Positions 1 to 13,768 are shown, numbered from the stretch's first letter. The stretch: DNA of 36,913 bases from a bacterium (GCA_021842405.1 JAKBZR010000026.1:1-36913); one strand, 5' to 3'. The notes: generated by a model from the sequence alone, not told the origin. Translations and numbers: made by a program.

Positions 1-24
1 GCAAACCCGAACTCTTACCTAAAC

Positions 25-54
25 TTGACCTTCACCCTCCTTATCGGATATGAT
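25..54 (+). promoter_or_regulatory. Putative sigma70-like promoter for the peptidyl-prolyl isomerase gene
   Basis: TTGACC (25-30), 18-nt spacer, TATGAT (49-54), followed by an AAAGGAG Shine-Dalgarno upstream of ATG 96. Confidence 0.45.
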
Positions 55-95
55 GGGGAGCAGAACGATCCCCCTTTCTGAAAGGAGAAATCCGA

Positions 96-1262
96 ATGCG
101 AGTTTCGTTACGGCTGGTGCTTGGCATAATGGTGATGGCGCTTGGCGTAGCAGCTTCCGCCGCTCCCTTAAAAAAGCCGGCCAACAAAACGATCACGAAA
201 ACGGTTTCTAAAGCGGTTACCAAGCACCACCTCAGCTCGCCCGGCCTACCGAACAACGTAGTGGCCACCGTTAACGGCGAGCCGATAACACGGCAGCAGG
301 TGATGGCCCAGATCGTACCGGACCAGATCGCCCGAATTAAGGCGACCTCTTTCCCCGATCGGGTTCGCCCGCTGGCCGCCAGTGTGGGCACGCTGGTGCT
401 GGAGCGGCTTTTCAATCCCGCCAACCACGATAAGCCGATCGTGGTCTCTGAGCAGGAGGTGGAAAACTGGCTCTTTATGGAGCGCCCATCGGTGCTGACC
501 ACCGCCGTACAAGATCTTATCCGCGAGCGACTGATCCATCAATCAGCGGTAAAAAATCATATCGTGGTGACACCGGCCGAAATTGCAGCCCGCATGCACC
601 TCACCATCGGGAAGGTAAAAAAACAGATGAATCAGCCGCAGCTCGCCGATTTGGAGGTGTTGAAGATGTACGGGGTGCGCGAGCAGGCGTTGGAAGAGGC
701 CACCAAAACCCAGCTTGAGCTGGAAAAACTGGTACTGCTCAATTATGAGAAGAAAATCGGCCACACCATCGGACCGGATGATTTCATCCAGGCTCGACAT
801 ATACTCATTCATGTCAAGCCCGGTAGCACCCCGCAAGAGACCGACGCCGCCTACGCAGCCGCGAAAACCAAAATTGAACAGATCCGCCAAGACATCGTCT
901 CCGGCAAGATCAAATTCTCGAAGGCGGCCGAGCAATACAGCGATGACGGCGCCAGCAAATTACGCGGCGGCGACCTGGGCGTTTTCGTCCGCGGCGCGAT
1001 GGTCAAGCCGTTTGATGAAGTGGCCTTCAACCTGAAGCCAGGCGTCATCAGCGAGCCGGTCAAGACCGAATTTGGCTGGCATCTCATCGAGGTGACCCGA
1101 CTAGGCAAGGATATCAGCCAGGGTGAACGGGATCAGGCGCTCCAGCAGTTCCTGCAAAACCAGTACGGTGCCGTAATTGCGGATTTGATGAAAAGTGCGA
1201 AAATTATTAATCGCTACCCGCCCAAACCAACACAGTCCCCCATGTTTGGCAGCCATCAATAG
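96..1262 (+). CDS. SurA/PpiC-type (parvulin) peptidyl-prolyl cis-trans isomerase, exported
   Basis: N-terminal signal-like hydrophobic segment (LVLGIMVMALGVAASAA). Parvulin signature ARHILIHVK...AAEQYSDDGASKLRGGDLGVFVRGAMVKPFDEVAFNLKPGVISEPVKTEFGWHLIEV. Confidence 0.9.
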   Translation: MRVSLRLVLGIMVMALGVAASAAPLKKPANKTITKTVSKAVTKHHLSSPGLPNNVVATVNGEPITRQQVMAQIVPDQIARIKATSFPDRVRPLAASVGTLVLERLFNPANHDKPIVVSEQEVENWLFMERPSVLTTAVQDLIRERLIHQSAVKNHIVVTPAEIAARMHLTIGKVKKQMNQPQLADLEVLKMYGVREQALEEATKTQLELEKLVLLNYEKKIGHTIGPDDFIQARHILIHVKPGSTPQETDAAYAAAKTKIEQIRQDIVSGKIKFSKAAEQYSDDGASKLRGGDLGVFVRGAMVKPFDEVAFNLKPGVISEPVKTEFGWHLIEVTRLGKDISQGERDQALQQFLQNQYGAVIADLMKSAKIINRYPPKPTQSPMFGSHQ

Positions 1263-1272
1263 ACCCTCGCCG

Positions 1273-1322
1273 GCGCCGAACCGCGCATTTTATTGAAAGC
1301 GGTTCGGCGCTCTTTTTATTTT
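1273..1322 (+). terminator. Intrinsic terminator after the peptidyl-prolyl isomerase gene
   Basis: Perfect 12-bp stem GCGCCGAACCGC (1273-1284) / GCGGTTCGGCGC (1299-1310), followed by TCTTTTTATTTT. Confidence 0.9.
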
Positions 1323-1469
1323 GGTCATCCAATCGTAGCCGTCATCAACTCGCCGTTCCTCCATGCATCTCAGCAAGCACCCCTATTCAATCGGGATGCG
1401 TCCACAGAAGGGTGGAGTTTTGATATATAAAAATGGTAAACCGGCTTTCCACAAAAACCCAAACCTGCA

Positions 1470-1504
1470 CAAAAACCAAAAATACTGCATAAAACTCAGT
1501 ATTT
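1470..1504 (-). terminator. Putative intrinsic terminator for the methylase gene (minus strand)
   Basis: Inverted repeat AAATACTG (1480-1487) / CAGTATTT (1497-1504). On the minus strand the stem is followed by TTTTTGGTTTTTG. Confidence 0.55.
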
Positions 1505-1534
1505 GGCGTTGATCCCAGTAGGATTGCTTGGCCA

Positions 1535-3706
1535 CTAATACCCAATGGTACAATCAAAGGTCAGTGATAATTGCGCTTTGGCGATGCGTTTCTGACATTC
1601 ACTGCAGCTTATATGGAGGTGCACATCATCGCTAAACCCATCTAGTATTCCACCTTGGCGCAGCATTACACGAGCAGGTTCTGTGAGAACCTTCAGAGGA
1701 CCTAGCGCACACAGGTATTGGCTAAAGACGACCATCCGGCAATCGTTACGAGAAAGCGTTAGTCCTGACGACATTAAGCGTCTGAGCTTGTTATCGGCAG
1801 AGTCTACCGCTTTGCTACAGGCATCCAAGGCCAATAACCTAGGCCGTAGGTCTTCCTCGCTTTTTCTGCAAACCAGTATTACGTCAAGCTGAATGGGTTC
1901 CTTTGTTTGCGATTTCGGCATAGCCACGGATAATTCTGCTCTAACCGGATGTGCGTTCACGATGGAGAAGCCTGCTCCGTAGACTGCGTCCGCGAGCGAT
2001 GACCATCCTTCGGCACGAGAATGATGATAGGTGAACGCGAGCAGCCCTCCGGGTTTGAGAACCCGACGGCATTCAGAGAACACGGCGCGTAACTTGGAAG
2101 CGAAACTATCGGCATCACCATCTTGAACCTCGCGCGGATCTCGTGTGCTGAGGCGTTTGCCAATGAATCCTCGCGGATACAGCATTTCCCAAGAGTAGAA
2201 GAAATCGGCTAGCTCCGAGTAGTGGACGTTGTCGAAAAACGGAGGGTCCGTCACTACCAAGTCTACCGAGCCAGACGGCAGAGACATTGTGTCCGAGCTT
2301 CCGCAAGACAGGTAAACTGTATGTGGCTCCCAATTCTCTCTGTCGGGCCACTCACTCGCCACGTTACCGTTGAGCTGGACGCTGCAGTAGAACTTCTTGA
2401 TCGAGCTACCCGCTGCAAGCTCGAACGGTGCTGATCGGTAATCCAGCGCTCGCAATAAACGAGTCTTAAACAGACTGGAGAAGGAGCCGGAACTCTTTGG
2501 CGTGCCCCAAACATTGGCCTCGAGAGGAGTGCGTTCGGGTTTCAGAATATGATGAGAAAACATGTGTCTGACTGCTCCCGTGCCTTCGCCCTTGTATGAG
2601 GCAAACATATTGTTAAATTCCAACACTCCCGAGAACAGTAGCAGCAGTGCTTCCCTGGTCTCCTTTTCAGGTATTCTGGCGATAGCATCCTGCAACCAGC
2701 CAAGGGCGAGCAGTTGTCGATCATTAAAGAAGCTGCGCCAAGTCTTGTAGTTGTAACTGATTGCCTGGCGTGTGTTGAACCCATCAGACAGACCGGCGTC
2801 AGGCAGGCGAATGCGGCCACTGTCTATTTCGTACGAGAGTTCATCCGAGCACATTCTGTAGGCATCGTTATCAAGCCGGTTTATTCTTAGGTAAACCTTC
2901 GCGCCGTCCGGTGTCAAGAGGAACTTTCCGTACAACCGGTGCTGAGGCGGATCGGCACGGCGGCGGACGGTGTCTACTATCGAGAACGAGCGTGAGCATT
3001 TCGGACACTCGGCAGTTGCGCCTCTTGCTGCGCCTTGGTGGGGATTGAACTTCAACTCACACGACGGGCAAATGGCACTGTCGCTTCCGTTAAGCGAGGG
3101 GAAGATGTCGCCACATCCGGGACAGCACACCTGCACCTCTGGTTTCCGGTCCGGATAGGCATTACGTGCTATTATGCGTGTAGGAAATAGGTCTACACCG
3201 GAGCCGCAGTGAGGACATTCGATGTGCTTGACCCAGAAGTAATACAGCACGTCGCACTCCCGCCCGTTTGCATCGGATGAACGATAGAGTTGGCGTATGC
3301 GTTCACCGACTGTGGCGGAAAGCTGCGAGAATGCTGAAAGCAGCCGTTCTCGGTTGAGTGGTCCCAGAGCCACCCTAACACTTTCGCATGCAACCGGGTT
3401 GATATCACGCCCCAGCGTGATACATCCGAGCTTATGAGCCTCCCCTATGGTAGTGCCGCTACCCATAAATGGGTCGAGCACAGTCACGCCATCATGATTG
3501 TGCTTCTCATAAAAGCCCCTTTTCAGGTCCGAGCCTTGCGGCATTAGACAGCCCAGTATAATCCCACGAAATATGGAACCAAGCCGTTTTGCCCACCACT
3601 TGTGTAGATGGTAGATCGGCCGATTGATCTCCTTGCGCCAACTTTCGCGTTCACCGAGCGAGGAGAGGAATTCAAACGGAAAATCATCTGATTCGATGAG
3701 GCGCAT
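1535..3706 (-). CDS. DNA methyltransferase (amino-MTase, N6-adenine/N4-cytosine type) with zinc-ribbon insert
   Basis: Motif I VLDPFMGSGTT near the N-terminus and motif IV VVTDPPFFDN. About 400 aa between them with repeated CxxC pairs (CPHCG, CCPGCG, CPSC, CPKC). N-terminal NRPIYHLHKWWAKRLGSIFRGIILG is typical of COG1743/DUF1156-like Zn-ribbon methylases. The track ORF extends to 3835, but MRLIESDDFPFEF at 3706 is the more likely start and avoids overlap with the upstream gene. Confidence 0.85.
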   Translation of the reverse strand: MRLIESDDFPFEFLSSLGERESWRKEINRPIYHLHKWWAKRLGSIFRGIILGCLMPQGSDLKRGFYEKHNHDGVTVLDPFMGSGTTIGEAHKLGCITLGRDINPVACESVRVALGPLNRERLLSAFSQLSATVGERIRQLYRSSDANGRECDVLYYFWVKHIECPHCGSGVDLFPTRIIARNAYPDRKPEVQVCCPGCGDIFPSLNGSDSAICPSCELKFNPHQGAARGATAECPKCSRSFSIVDTVRRRADPPQHRLYGKFLLTPDGAKVYLRINRLDNDAYRMCSDELSYEIDSGRIRLPDAGLSDGFNTRQAISYNYKTWRSFFNDRQLLALGWLQDAIARIPEKETREALLLLFSGVLEFNNMFASYKGEGTGAVRHMFSHHILKPERTPLEANVWGTPKSSGSFSSLFKTRLLRALDYRSAPFELAAGSSIKKFYCSVQLNGNVASEWPDRENWEPHTVYLSCGSSDTMSLPSGSVDLVVTDPPFFDNVHYSELADFFYSWEMLYPRGFIGKRLSTRDPREVQDGDADSFASKLRAVFSECRRVLKPGGLLAFTYHHSRAEGWSSLADAVYGAGFSIVNAHPVRAELSVAMPKSQTKEPIQLDVILVCRKSEEDLRPRLLALDACSKAVDSADNKLRRLMSSGLTLSRNDCRMVVFSQYLCALGPLKVLTEPARVMLRQGGILDGFSDDVHLHISCSECQKRIAKAQLSLTFDCTIGY

Positions 3707-3725
3707 CTGCACTACGGTTGGGCTT

Positions 3726-4526
3726 TTACTCGTTATCAATGTCTTTCTCTTCTTCCTCGACGACCACAATCGGACGCTCACGTATGGTGACCCGTTCATC
3801 TGGGCCGTCTCGCATGCGCCAAGCCTTGAAAACATGCTCTTGCCCAGTGGAGGGATTAGGGATGGTTTCTGGTGTCAGAGTGTTCTCTCTGAGATCGAAT
3901 ACGTAGCCAACAACGAGATGTTCGGCCTCTTTCCTAACAAGCTCACCGACCAGTTTGAACTCGTCGGTGACCTGAAAGTCGCGAGGAAGAATCAGTGTCT
4001 GGAGATGCGCGACGCCGGAGACGATTCCAAACGGGGTGGGAGCAACGTACATCTTGCGGTCGCGGATCAAGATGTCGCTGTAACTGCCGAATCCCTTTAC
4101 GCTCTTGTTCTTGTGTATGTACTCGTGGTCTGCATTCAGGAAATCGCCGTGGCAGACAACAAAGTCCAGCACGGGATAACTATTGCCGTCGGGCTTAGCC
4201 GGATAGCGTCCAAATACATAGAAGATAGCGCGTCCGTTGTGATTGCCTGAGGGGACTTGGCTGTTGCAGTCATAAGTCACTTCTCGACCGGGGTAAGCTA
4301 GCCCTTTCACCTCATAGCCTTCAGCAACATGCACGATACGGAAATCAGGGTAGCTGTTCCGACTGCCTTGCTCATGATGAATGCTCGTCTCATCGAGCCG
4401 GGCCAGGAACCAGTTTTGGAAATGGAACTCCTTATCCTGTCGATTTTCTCTGCTGATCAGCTTGCCGTTCTTTATTGCAGTCACGCATGTGGTGAACACT
4501 TGCGTGACGGTTGATTCGTTAGTCAT
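3726..4526 (-). CDS. Putative restriction endonuclease (PD-(D/E)xK-like) partner of the methylase
   Basis: YPDFRIVHVAEGYEVKGL fits PD-x(n)-ExK spacing. Same strand as the methylase and ends 19 nt before its inferred start. Confidence 0.6.
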   Translation of the reverse strand: MTNESTVTQVFTTCVTAIKNGKLISRENRQDKEFHFQNWFLARLDETSIHHEQGSRNSYPDFRIVHVAEGYEVKGLAYPGREVTYDCNSQVPSGNHNGRAIFYVFGRYPAKPDGNSYPVLDFVVCHGDFLNADHEYIHKNKSVKGFGSYSDILIRDRKMYVAPTPFGIVSGVAHLQTLILPRDFQVTDEFKLVGELVRKEAEHLVVGYVFDLRENTLTPETIPNPSTGQEHVFKAWRMRDGPDERVTIRERPIVVVEEEEKDIDNE

Positions 4527-4690
4527 AATTAATATGCCATCATCAAGTTCAGATACCGATATTTATTGTACCGCTCCGCATTATCTAATAAATCACTTTT
4601 TAGATCGTCTACCTAACAACTTGGTATCCTGAGAGTGGAAAGGAGAGTTTTTAGGCAAAGTAGGGCTTTCTTTATGAATCAAAACGCCCT

Positions 4691-7600
4691 TTACCATAAG
4701 CCCAATTCGCCGAGTGGCTGGTGGTAGGCGGCATCCATTTCAGACAGCGCCGAAATCTCGTTGCCGGTAACCTCCACGTTGCCCCAGGTCGAGCCGCCGG
4801 TGGTATCCTGCAAGCAGCGGTGGCGGTTGTTGGCACCGAAAAACGTCTCCGCCATCCAGTCGGCAATCCCCAAATGCGCCCATGATCGTTCCAGCATCTT
4901 CCGCGCTTCAGCGGGGGAGCGGCGGGCCAATCGAAAAGCCAGCAGCCGCTCGGCTCGGGCCACATCGCACAGCATCCAGGCCCGATAAGCGTAGTCCAGC
5001 TCATCCAGTTGTGGGGCCACCACCAGATCGAAATTCCTATCCAGAGATCGCCCGATCAAGGGGTTATCGGCCACCGCCTCCGCCTTCCTCAAATAGCGCC
5101 GCCGGCCCGTTTCATACCAGAGCGCGCAGAGGCCGCCGATTGCGTTTCCGTTCGTCATCAGATCTTCGGCATGGGCGAACAGATAATCCCCGATATGGGT
5201 GGCGCCGTCCAGATAGCGGCGATCATGGGTAAGCCGATAAAGCTCGCACAGATCCATCACCGCCAGGCCGTGCACATCGCCGGGATAGTCGTTTTTATTA
5301 CCGAAGTCATGGCGCGGCCCTGAGTCGTCGGCGAAAAGGGCGCCGTCAGTGTCGGTATCATGAATGAGCCAGCCGCCCGCTCGTTGGGCCGCATCCAGGC
5401 AGCGCAGCGCAAATTGGGGATCGCTCTTTGCAAACAACCGGTAGCCCAAAGTGAGAGGATAGGTGCATTGGGCCACGCTGCAGCTCCAGTTGGAAAGCGA
5501 ATAGGCTCTGGCATGACCATCCGCATCCAGCACCCGCCGCGAATAAAAGGATCCGTTCGGCGCTTGGCAGCTCATCATATAGCTCAAAAGGGTGCGCACG
5601 CGATGCGCCGCTATTGGGTTACCGGTGGAGATCGCCAGTACCGCGAGCCCGCGCGAAGCGTTTGCCAGGTCGCAATCAGTCCAGAGGCTGCGCTGGTTTG
5701 AAACTTCCCGATAGGTTCCTTTGGGCGTCAAGAGCGCCTGCTCCAAGAAATGAAAGAACCCGGCGATCGGGTGCTGCCAAATACCGATCGGCTTCGGCGG
5801 AACAGCAGGCGGAAGGCTGACCGGGTCGGCCAGCATCCATCGAACCGATGGTAAACCGGGGACTGGCAGGTGGGCGCGGCACCAGCTCAAGGCCGACTTA
5901 CCATCAGCCTGTAAACCGCTCTCGCTCCGTCCCACTGCCACGATCGCAACCCGCCATACGCTTTGGCCGGGCGGTATTTCCGGCAGTGATTGTTTCAAAA
6001 CCTGAATCTCCCCAGCGCTGCCAGCCGACGCATCATCCAGCGAAAAAAGCTCCATCCAGCGCCCTGGAATTCCCGTTACCGTCGTTTTCAGGGTGGAGGC
6101 TGGAATACTGGTGCGGCCATCGTTTTCAAATCGCCACATTTCAACCAGGGCGGGAGCTCCCCATACCAGGCTCTGGTGCCGCGATATGGTCAGCCCCTTT
6201 TCACGAAACTCTTGAAAATAGGTCATGTAGGGCAACGGCTCATCGAACCAGGTGCTGGCGGTGGTGAAGAACTCCTCCACCAGTTGAGGTGAAGCCCCGC
6301 CACCGATCGAAACCGGCGGTTGATCACCGATCTGCCAGGTAACGTCCATCTTTTGGAGGTAGTTCGTGGCGACCGGCACTCGCTTCTCGGTTTGTAATAT
6401 CTCCTGGCGTTGCGGCGCCACATCCCACCGCAGGTATTGGGGCGATCGCCCACCGTTCAGATCACCGCATTGCATCACCCAATCCGGCTCTTCTTCGAAC
6501 AGAGAGTCTCCGCTGATGAAGTGGTCGGTTGGCTTTCCGTCCCACTTTTTCGGTTGCGGTATTGCCGGCCAGGCGGGAGGGTTGAGATAACCGCCCAACC
6601 GCTCATTCCAGCTCCGGGCTGTCACCAGTGCCGATCGCACGTTTTCCAATTTAGCCAAGCTCATCGCCGTTTCAGCCGCCATGGCCAACCGGTAGCCGAT
6701 CTGAGGAGCAAAGGAGGTGACCCTCGCATCTGGTGAGGGAACCTGATTGTAGCCCGGCTCGAAGTCCCAGCTTTTGACTCCGTTCCATAGGCGGCCGTTG
6801 ACGGCGCGACGGGTCCAAGCGTAATACCACTGCCAGTGCATCAACCGTTCGGCGCCGGTAAGATCGTAGGCCAATCGGAGCCACCGATCCCGCTGATGCA
6901 GGTTTTTAGCGCCTGTCCGCAGTGCAATCCACAAATGAAACAGCTCGTCCCAAGCCGATTGCAGTCGCACCGGTACCGGAAGTTTTGAAGTGGAGACACG
7001 GAGATATTTGCCAGGCGCCTCTTTGATCAGCCAGGCGAGCAGGTGTCGGACGAATTGGCCGTAAGGGGCGCTCCAATGTCGCCGGACGTCCGGCCCCCAA
7101 CCGCCGTCCGGCGTCGAGGTGAAGCAAAAAACCCGCCCGCGGCCGTACTTCCACCAGACCATTGCCGGGTCGCCGTCATTCCATCGCGCCAGCAAGTGCG
7201 CCCCCTGCTTTAGGCCGACTCGGTTATGCCCATGAAACAGGGGGCATTGGCGCCAGTTAATTCCCTGCGTAAACGGGGCCGAGCCGACCATTTCCAGTCG
7301 GCAGGGCTGATCATGCGTATCGGGGCTGGATAAAATCCGTACCGGCAGCACCGGCGCCAGCGGGGTCTTCAAGAATCCGCCGCCCCCATGCCCGCCGTAG
7401 GTCTCCCATGAGCCGCAAACGACCAGCGCACCTCCCAGTTTAACGAACTGGGCGATTGTGTCGGCGCCGCTCTTCCAGATATCAGCGGGAGCACCCGCAT
7501 CCATCCATATCACATCGGAATTGTGGAGCATGTCGGTCAGTGAAATCGTAACCGGATGTTCCAGCCGATAAACGAATTGATGAGGCGGCAGTTGCAAGCC

Positions 7601-8230
7601 GTTTTTTACAAACGCGGCGCTGGTCAGCCACTTTGAATTGAACCGGACCGCTTGCGTCAGGCTGGCGCCGAGCGACTCTCCCCAACCCAACACCGTAACT
7701 CGGATCATTCCGCGAATTCGAACCGGCGACGGCAGCGCGTTCAGCCCCGGTAAGAAATCCAGTATGAGATGGTAGAGGCTGGGACCCCAACCGCCGGTGG
7801 GATCATTATCGGTGAAGCGGAGGTAGATCACCGCGCTGTGCCGGAAATAGGGCATCAGATCGGCCTGATAGTACCCGTGGTTATGGTGATCTATATTGCC
7901 GGTCAGTCCGCTGTTAATCAGGGGCACCCAGTGCTTTTGGTCGGTGCTGATGTCAACCCGGTACTCGCCGGACATATCGAGCGTTAACAACGCATACCGG
8001 ACGGCGAGGTGCGCGAAGCGATAGGTAAAGGAAGCGGCGCCATCAGCAAAGCGCCATGTCCGCCCACCGGTATGGAGCACGAAGCTGTTTTCGGATTGAT
8101 AGAGGTAGGGCTTTTCGCCGGCGGTTCCCGGCGTGAAATGAATGGAAGAGGGCGTGTTGGCATAGGACCCGACGGCGTTTATGCCAAGCAGAAGCACAAA
8201 AGCGGCGCATTGCCGCATGAAAGCAGACAT
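4691..8230 (-). CDS. Large secreted protein, uncharacterised; C-terminal half resembles an (alpha/alpha) toroid/six-hairpin glycosidase-like domain
   Basis: Start at MSAFMRQCAAFVLLLGINAVGSYA (signal peptide, GGAG SD just upstream). GATase-like segment DVIWMDAGAPADIWKSGADTIAQFVKLGGALVVCGSW. Helical repeats with Trp/Tyr/Asp-rich motifs (e.g. GGWLIHDTDTDGALFADDSGPRHDFGNKNDYPGDVHGLAVMDLCELYRLTHDRRYLDGA). The track start at 8275 is probably too long. Confidence 0.6.
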   Translation of the reverse strand: MSAFMRQCAAFVLLLGINAVGSYANTPSSIHFTPGTAGEKPYLYQSENSFVLHTGGRTWRFADGAASFTYRFAHLAVRYALLTLDMSGEYRVDISTDQKHWVPLINSGLTGNIDHHNHGYYQADLMPYFRHSAVIYLRFTDNDPTGGWGPSLYHLILDFLPGLNALPSPVRIRGMIRVTVLGWGESLGASLTQAVRFNSKWLTSAAFVKNGLQLPPHQFVYRLEHPVTISLTDMLHNSDVIWMDAGAPADIWKSGADTIAQFVKLGGALVVCGSWETYGGHGGGGFLKTPLAPVLPVRILSSPDTHDQPCRLEMVGSAPFTQGINWRQCPLFHGHNRVGLKQGAHLLARWNDGDPAMVWWKYGRGRVFCFTSTPDGGWGPDVRRHWSAPYGQFVRHLLAWLIKEAPGKYLRVSTSKLPVPVRLQSAWDELFHLWIALRTGAKNLHQRDRWLRLAYDLTGAERLMHWQWYYAWTRRAVNGRLWNGVKSWDFEPGYNQVPSPDARVTSFAPQIGYRLAMAAETAMSLAKLENVRSALVTARSWNERLGGYLNPPAWPAIPQPKKWDGKPTDHFISGDSLFEEEPDWVMQCGDLNGGRSPQYLRWDVAPQRQEILQTEKRVPVATNYLQKMDVTWQIGDQPPVSIGGGASPQLVEEFFTTASTWFDEPLPYMTYFQEFREKGLTISRHQSLVWGAPALVEMWRFENDGRTSIPASTLKTTVTGIPGRWMELFSLDDASAGSAGEIQVLKQSLPEIPPGQSVWRVAIVAVGRSESGLQADGKSALSWCRAHLPVPGLPSVRWMLADPVSLPPAVPPKPIGIWQHPIAGFFHFLEQALLTPKGTYREVSNQRSLWTDCDLANASRGLAVLAISTGNPIAAHRVRTLLSYMMSCQAPNGSFYSRRVLDADGHARAYSLSNWSCSVAQCTYPLTLGYRLFAKSDPQFALRCLDAAQRAGGWLIHDTDTDGALFADDSGPRHDFGNKNDYPGDVHGLAVMDLCELYRLTHDRRYLDGATHIGDYLFAHAEDLMTNGNAIGGLCALWYETGRRRYLRKAEAVADNPLIGRSLDRNFDLVVAPQLDELDYAYRAWMLCDVARAERLLAFRLARRSPAEARKMLERSWAHLGIADWMAETFFGANNRHRCLQDTTGGSTWGNVEVTGNEISALSEMDAAYHQPLGELGLW

Positions 8231-8282
8231 ATTCTCCTCAACATTCTTAAGTGGTTGATAAAAATAGTGCAACACCTCTGGG

Positions 8283-8425
8283 TCGTCATTTCAGAGCCGC
8301 AAAGCGGAACCCGGAATCCAGTCGCGTATCTATCTGAAAATCCAACACTTCGCACTCTTGCCCGCCTACCGCAGGCGGGAATGACGAAGCGGTGGGCACC
8401 GGCTGGTTTTCAACAACCACTAAAA
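8283..8425. repeat. Composite palindromic repeat (GTCATTTC...GGAATCCAG plus CCCGCCTACCGCAGGCGGGAATGACGAAGCGGTGGGC)
   Basis: Two hairpin-forming units in the intergenic region between the secreted protein and mreB. Sequence shared with 19327-19370 and, inverted, with 24102-24152. Confidence 0.65.
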
Positions 8426-8625
8426 CATTGGACAGTGCAGAAATGGCCCATTTACCGCACGAAAACTCGCGGATGGGAAATCTGCTACAGTATCGTTATT
8501 TAAATTTTAACCCAGCTTTTCCTTCTAAAGATAAGGTTCGCCCGATGGTAATTCACTTGTCCGTCATTGGAGACGCCATGCTATAATCATATTACCTAGT
8601 GAGATCGGGGGAGATAGCTGAATAG

Positions 8626-9672
<1,047 letters not shown>

Positions 9673-9691
9673 TCGGCAATTTACCATCTGG

Positions 9692-10537
9692 ATGCTGGGC
9701 GATGAAAGGGCGGCCGTGTGGGGCACACCGGAACGCAAATTCCGCTATCTTGGTTTTATCATCTGCATTATTCTGGGGGTTGGACTGGGAATCTGGCACA
9801 ACCTGCTGCTGAGACACCACCGCACCGACCCGGTGGAGAGCGTGGTGCGGTTGGTAACCCGCCCCACGTTGAAAGCGGGACACGCCGTGGATCGCTGGTT
9901 CGATCGCCAGGTCGGATGGCTGTTTCATGGGAAAACAATGGCCACCGAAAATCGGCGCCTGCGTGCTGAGGTCGCTGCGCTCAAAGCCCAGGTCGCCGCC
10001 CTTCAAGAAGCCGACATCGAAAACCAGCAGCTCCGCACCGCCCTTCATTTCGTCAATCGTTTCCACCCACATCCACTCGGCGCCGATGTCATTGCGGTGC
10101 GCCCCATTCCTCTCTTCAACACCCTGGTGGTGGATGCCGGATCGGTCGAGGGCGTGAAGACGGAGCAGGCGGTAGTGGTTCCGCAGGGATTGATAGGGCA
10201 GGTCTACGCGGTGAATCGAAATACGGCCGATGTGTTGATGCTGACCGACACCAGCTCGGCGGTGGGCGTGATGGTACAGCGAGCCGGTTCCCGCGCGATG
10301 GGCATCGGTTACGGGACTGGGGCGCCGCAGCTCCAGATCAAAAATCTGCCCCGCAAGACCGATATCAAGGTCGGCGATACCATCGTCTCTTCCGGATTGG
10401 GCGGCGTCTATCCAAAGGGGCTGATCGTGGGCCAGGTGACCTCCATCGCGCAGGATCGGGGCGGATTCAGCGAGCGCGCTTTCGTCCAGCCGGCGGTGGA
10501 TTTCAATCATCTCGAGCAGGTCTACATTTTAAGATGA
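9692..10537 (+). CDS. mreC: Rod-shape-determining protein MreC
   Basis: Membrane segment, coiled coil (ENRRLRAEVAALKAQVAALQEADIENQQLR), then VVDAGSVEGVKTEQAVVVPQGLIGQV...DTIVSSGLGGVYPKGLIVGQV. Confidence 0.95.
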   Translation: MLGDERAAVWGTPERKFRYLGFIICIILGVGLGIWHNLLLRHHRTDPVESVVRLVTRPTLKAGHAVDRWFDRQVGWLFHGKTMATENRRLRAEVAALKAQVAALQEADIENQQLRTALHFVNRFHPHPLGADVIAVRPIPLFNTLVVDAGSVEGVKTEQAVVVPQGLIGQVYAVNRNTADVLMLTDTSSAVGVMVQRAGSRAMGIGYGTGAPQLQIKNLPRKTDIKVGDTIVSSGLGGVYPKGLIVGQVTSIAQDRGGFSERAFVQPAVDFNHLEQVYILR

Positions 10538-11028
10538 CGGCCCGATTTCAACTTCTGCGAGCGATCATCTTGCTCATCTTCGCCGCGTTCCTGCAGGGAA
10601 TGTGGGCGAATGCGATGCGTATCGGTTGGGCGGAACCCAACTTCATCCTCACCTTTATGCTGGTCGCCGGCCTCTTCGCCGATCTGCAAGCGGCGCCCTG
10701 GCTCGGTTTTGCGGCCGGACTGATCGAATCCTCCTTCCTCTCCGTCTATCTCGGTAGCTACCTGGTCAGCCGGTCGCTGGCTACGGCCGGGGTGGCGTTG
10801 CTCGGTGATCGCTTTTATATTGATCGCGTGGAGGCGGCCATTCCAGTCGTCGGGATCGGGACACTGTTGACCGAGGGGTTGTTTTATCTTTTCGCGCCTC
10901 AATACCCTTTCACGGTTTGGGGAGCTCGAGTGCTTGGAGAGGCGGTCTATAATGTAGCGCTGGCGATTCCAGCGTTTATACTGCTTCACCGATTCCTGCG
11001 GCGTCGTCGGGCCGCGCTCGCCCATTGA
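10534..11028 (+). CDS. mreD: Rod-shape-determining protein MreD
   Basis: Hydrophobic 164-aa protein overlapping the mreC stop by 4 bp (ATGA). Position and topology fit MreD. Confidence 0.85.
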   Translation: MTARFQLLRAIILLIFAAFLQGMWANAMRIGWAEPNFILTFMLVAGLFADLQAAPWLGFAAGLIESSFLSVYLGSYLVSRSLATAGVALLGDRFYIDRVEAAIPVVGIGTLLTEGLFYLFAPQYPFTVWGARVLGEAVYNVALAIPAFILLHRFLRRRRAALAH

Positions 11029-11044
11029 TCGGCCGTGTTAGAGC

Positions 11045-13738
<2,694 letters not shown>

Positions 13739-13745
13739 GGTCAAA

Positions 13746-13768
13746 AGTATACTGGTTGGCCAGACGGC
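13746..13768 (-). promoter_or_regulatory. Putative mutS promoter, likely giving a leaderless or near-leaderless mRNA
   Basis: Minus strand TTGACG, 17-nt spacer, TATACT (-10 at 13751-13746), only 7 nt before the ATG at 13738 and no Shine-Dalgarno. Confidence 0.55.

Noticed and set aside
3624-4250. 208-aa plus-strand ORF
   Set aside because: Antisense to the nuclease/methylase junction. The minus-strand genes carry the recognisable motifs.
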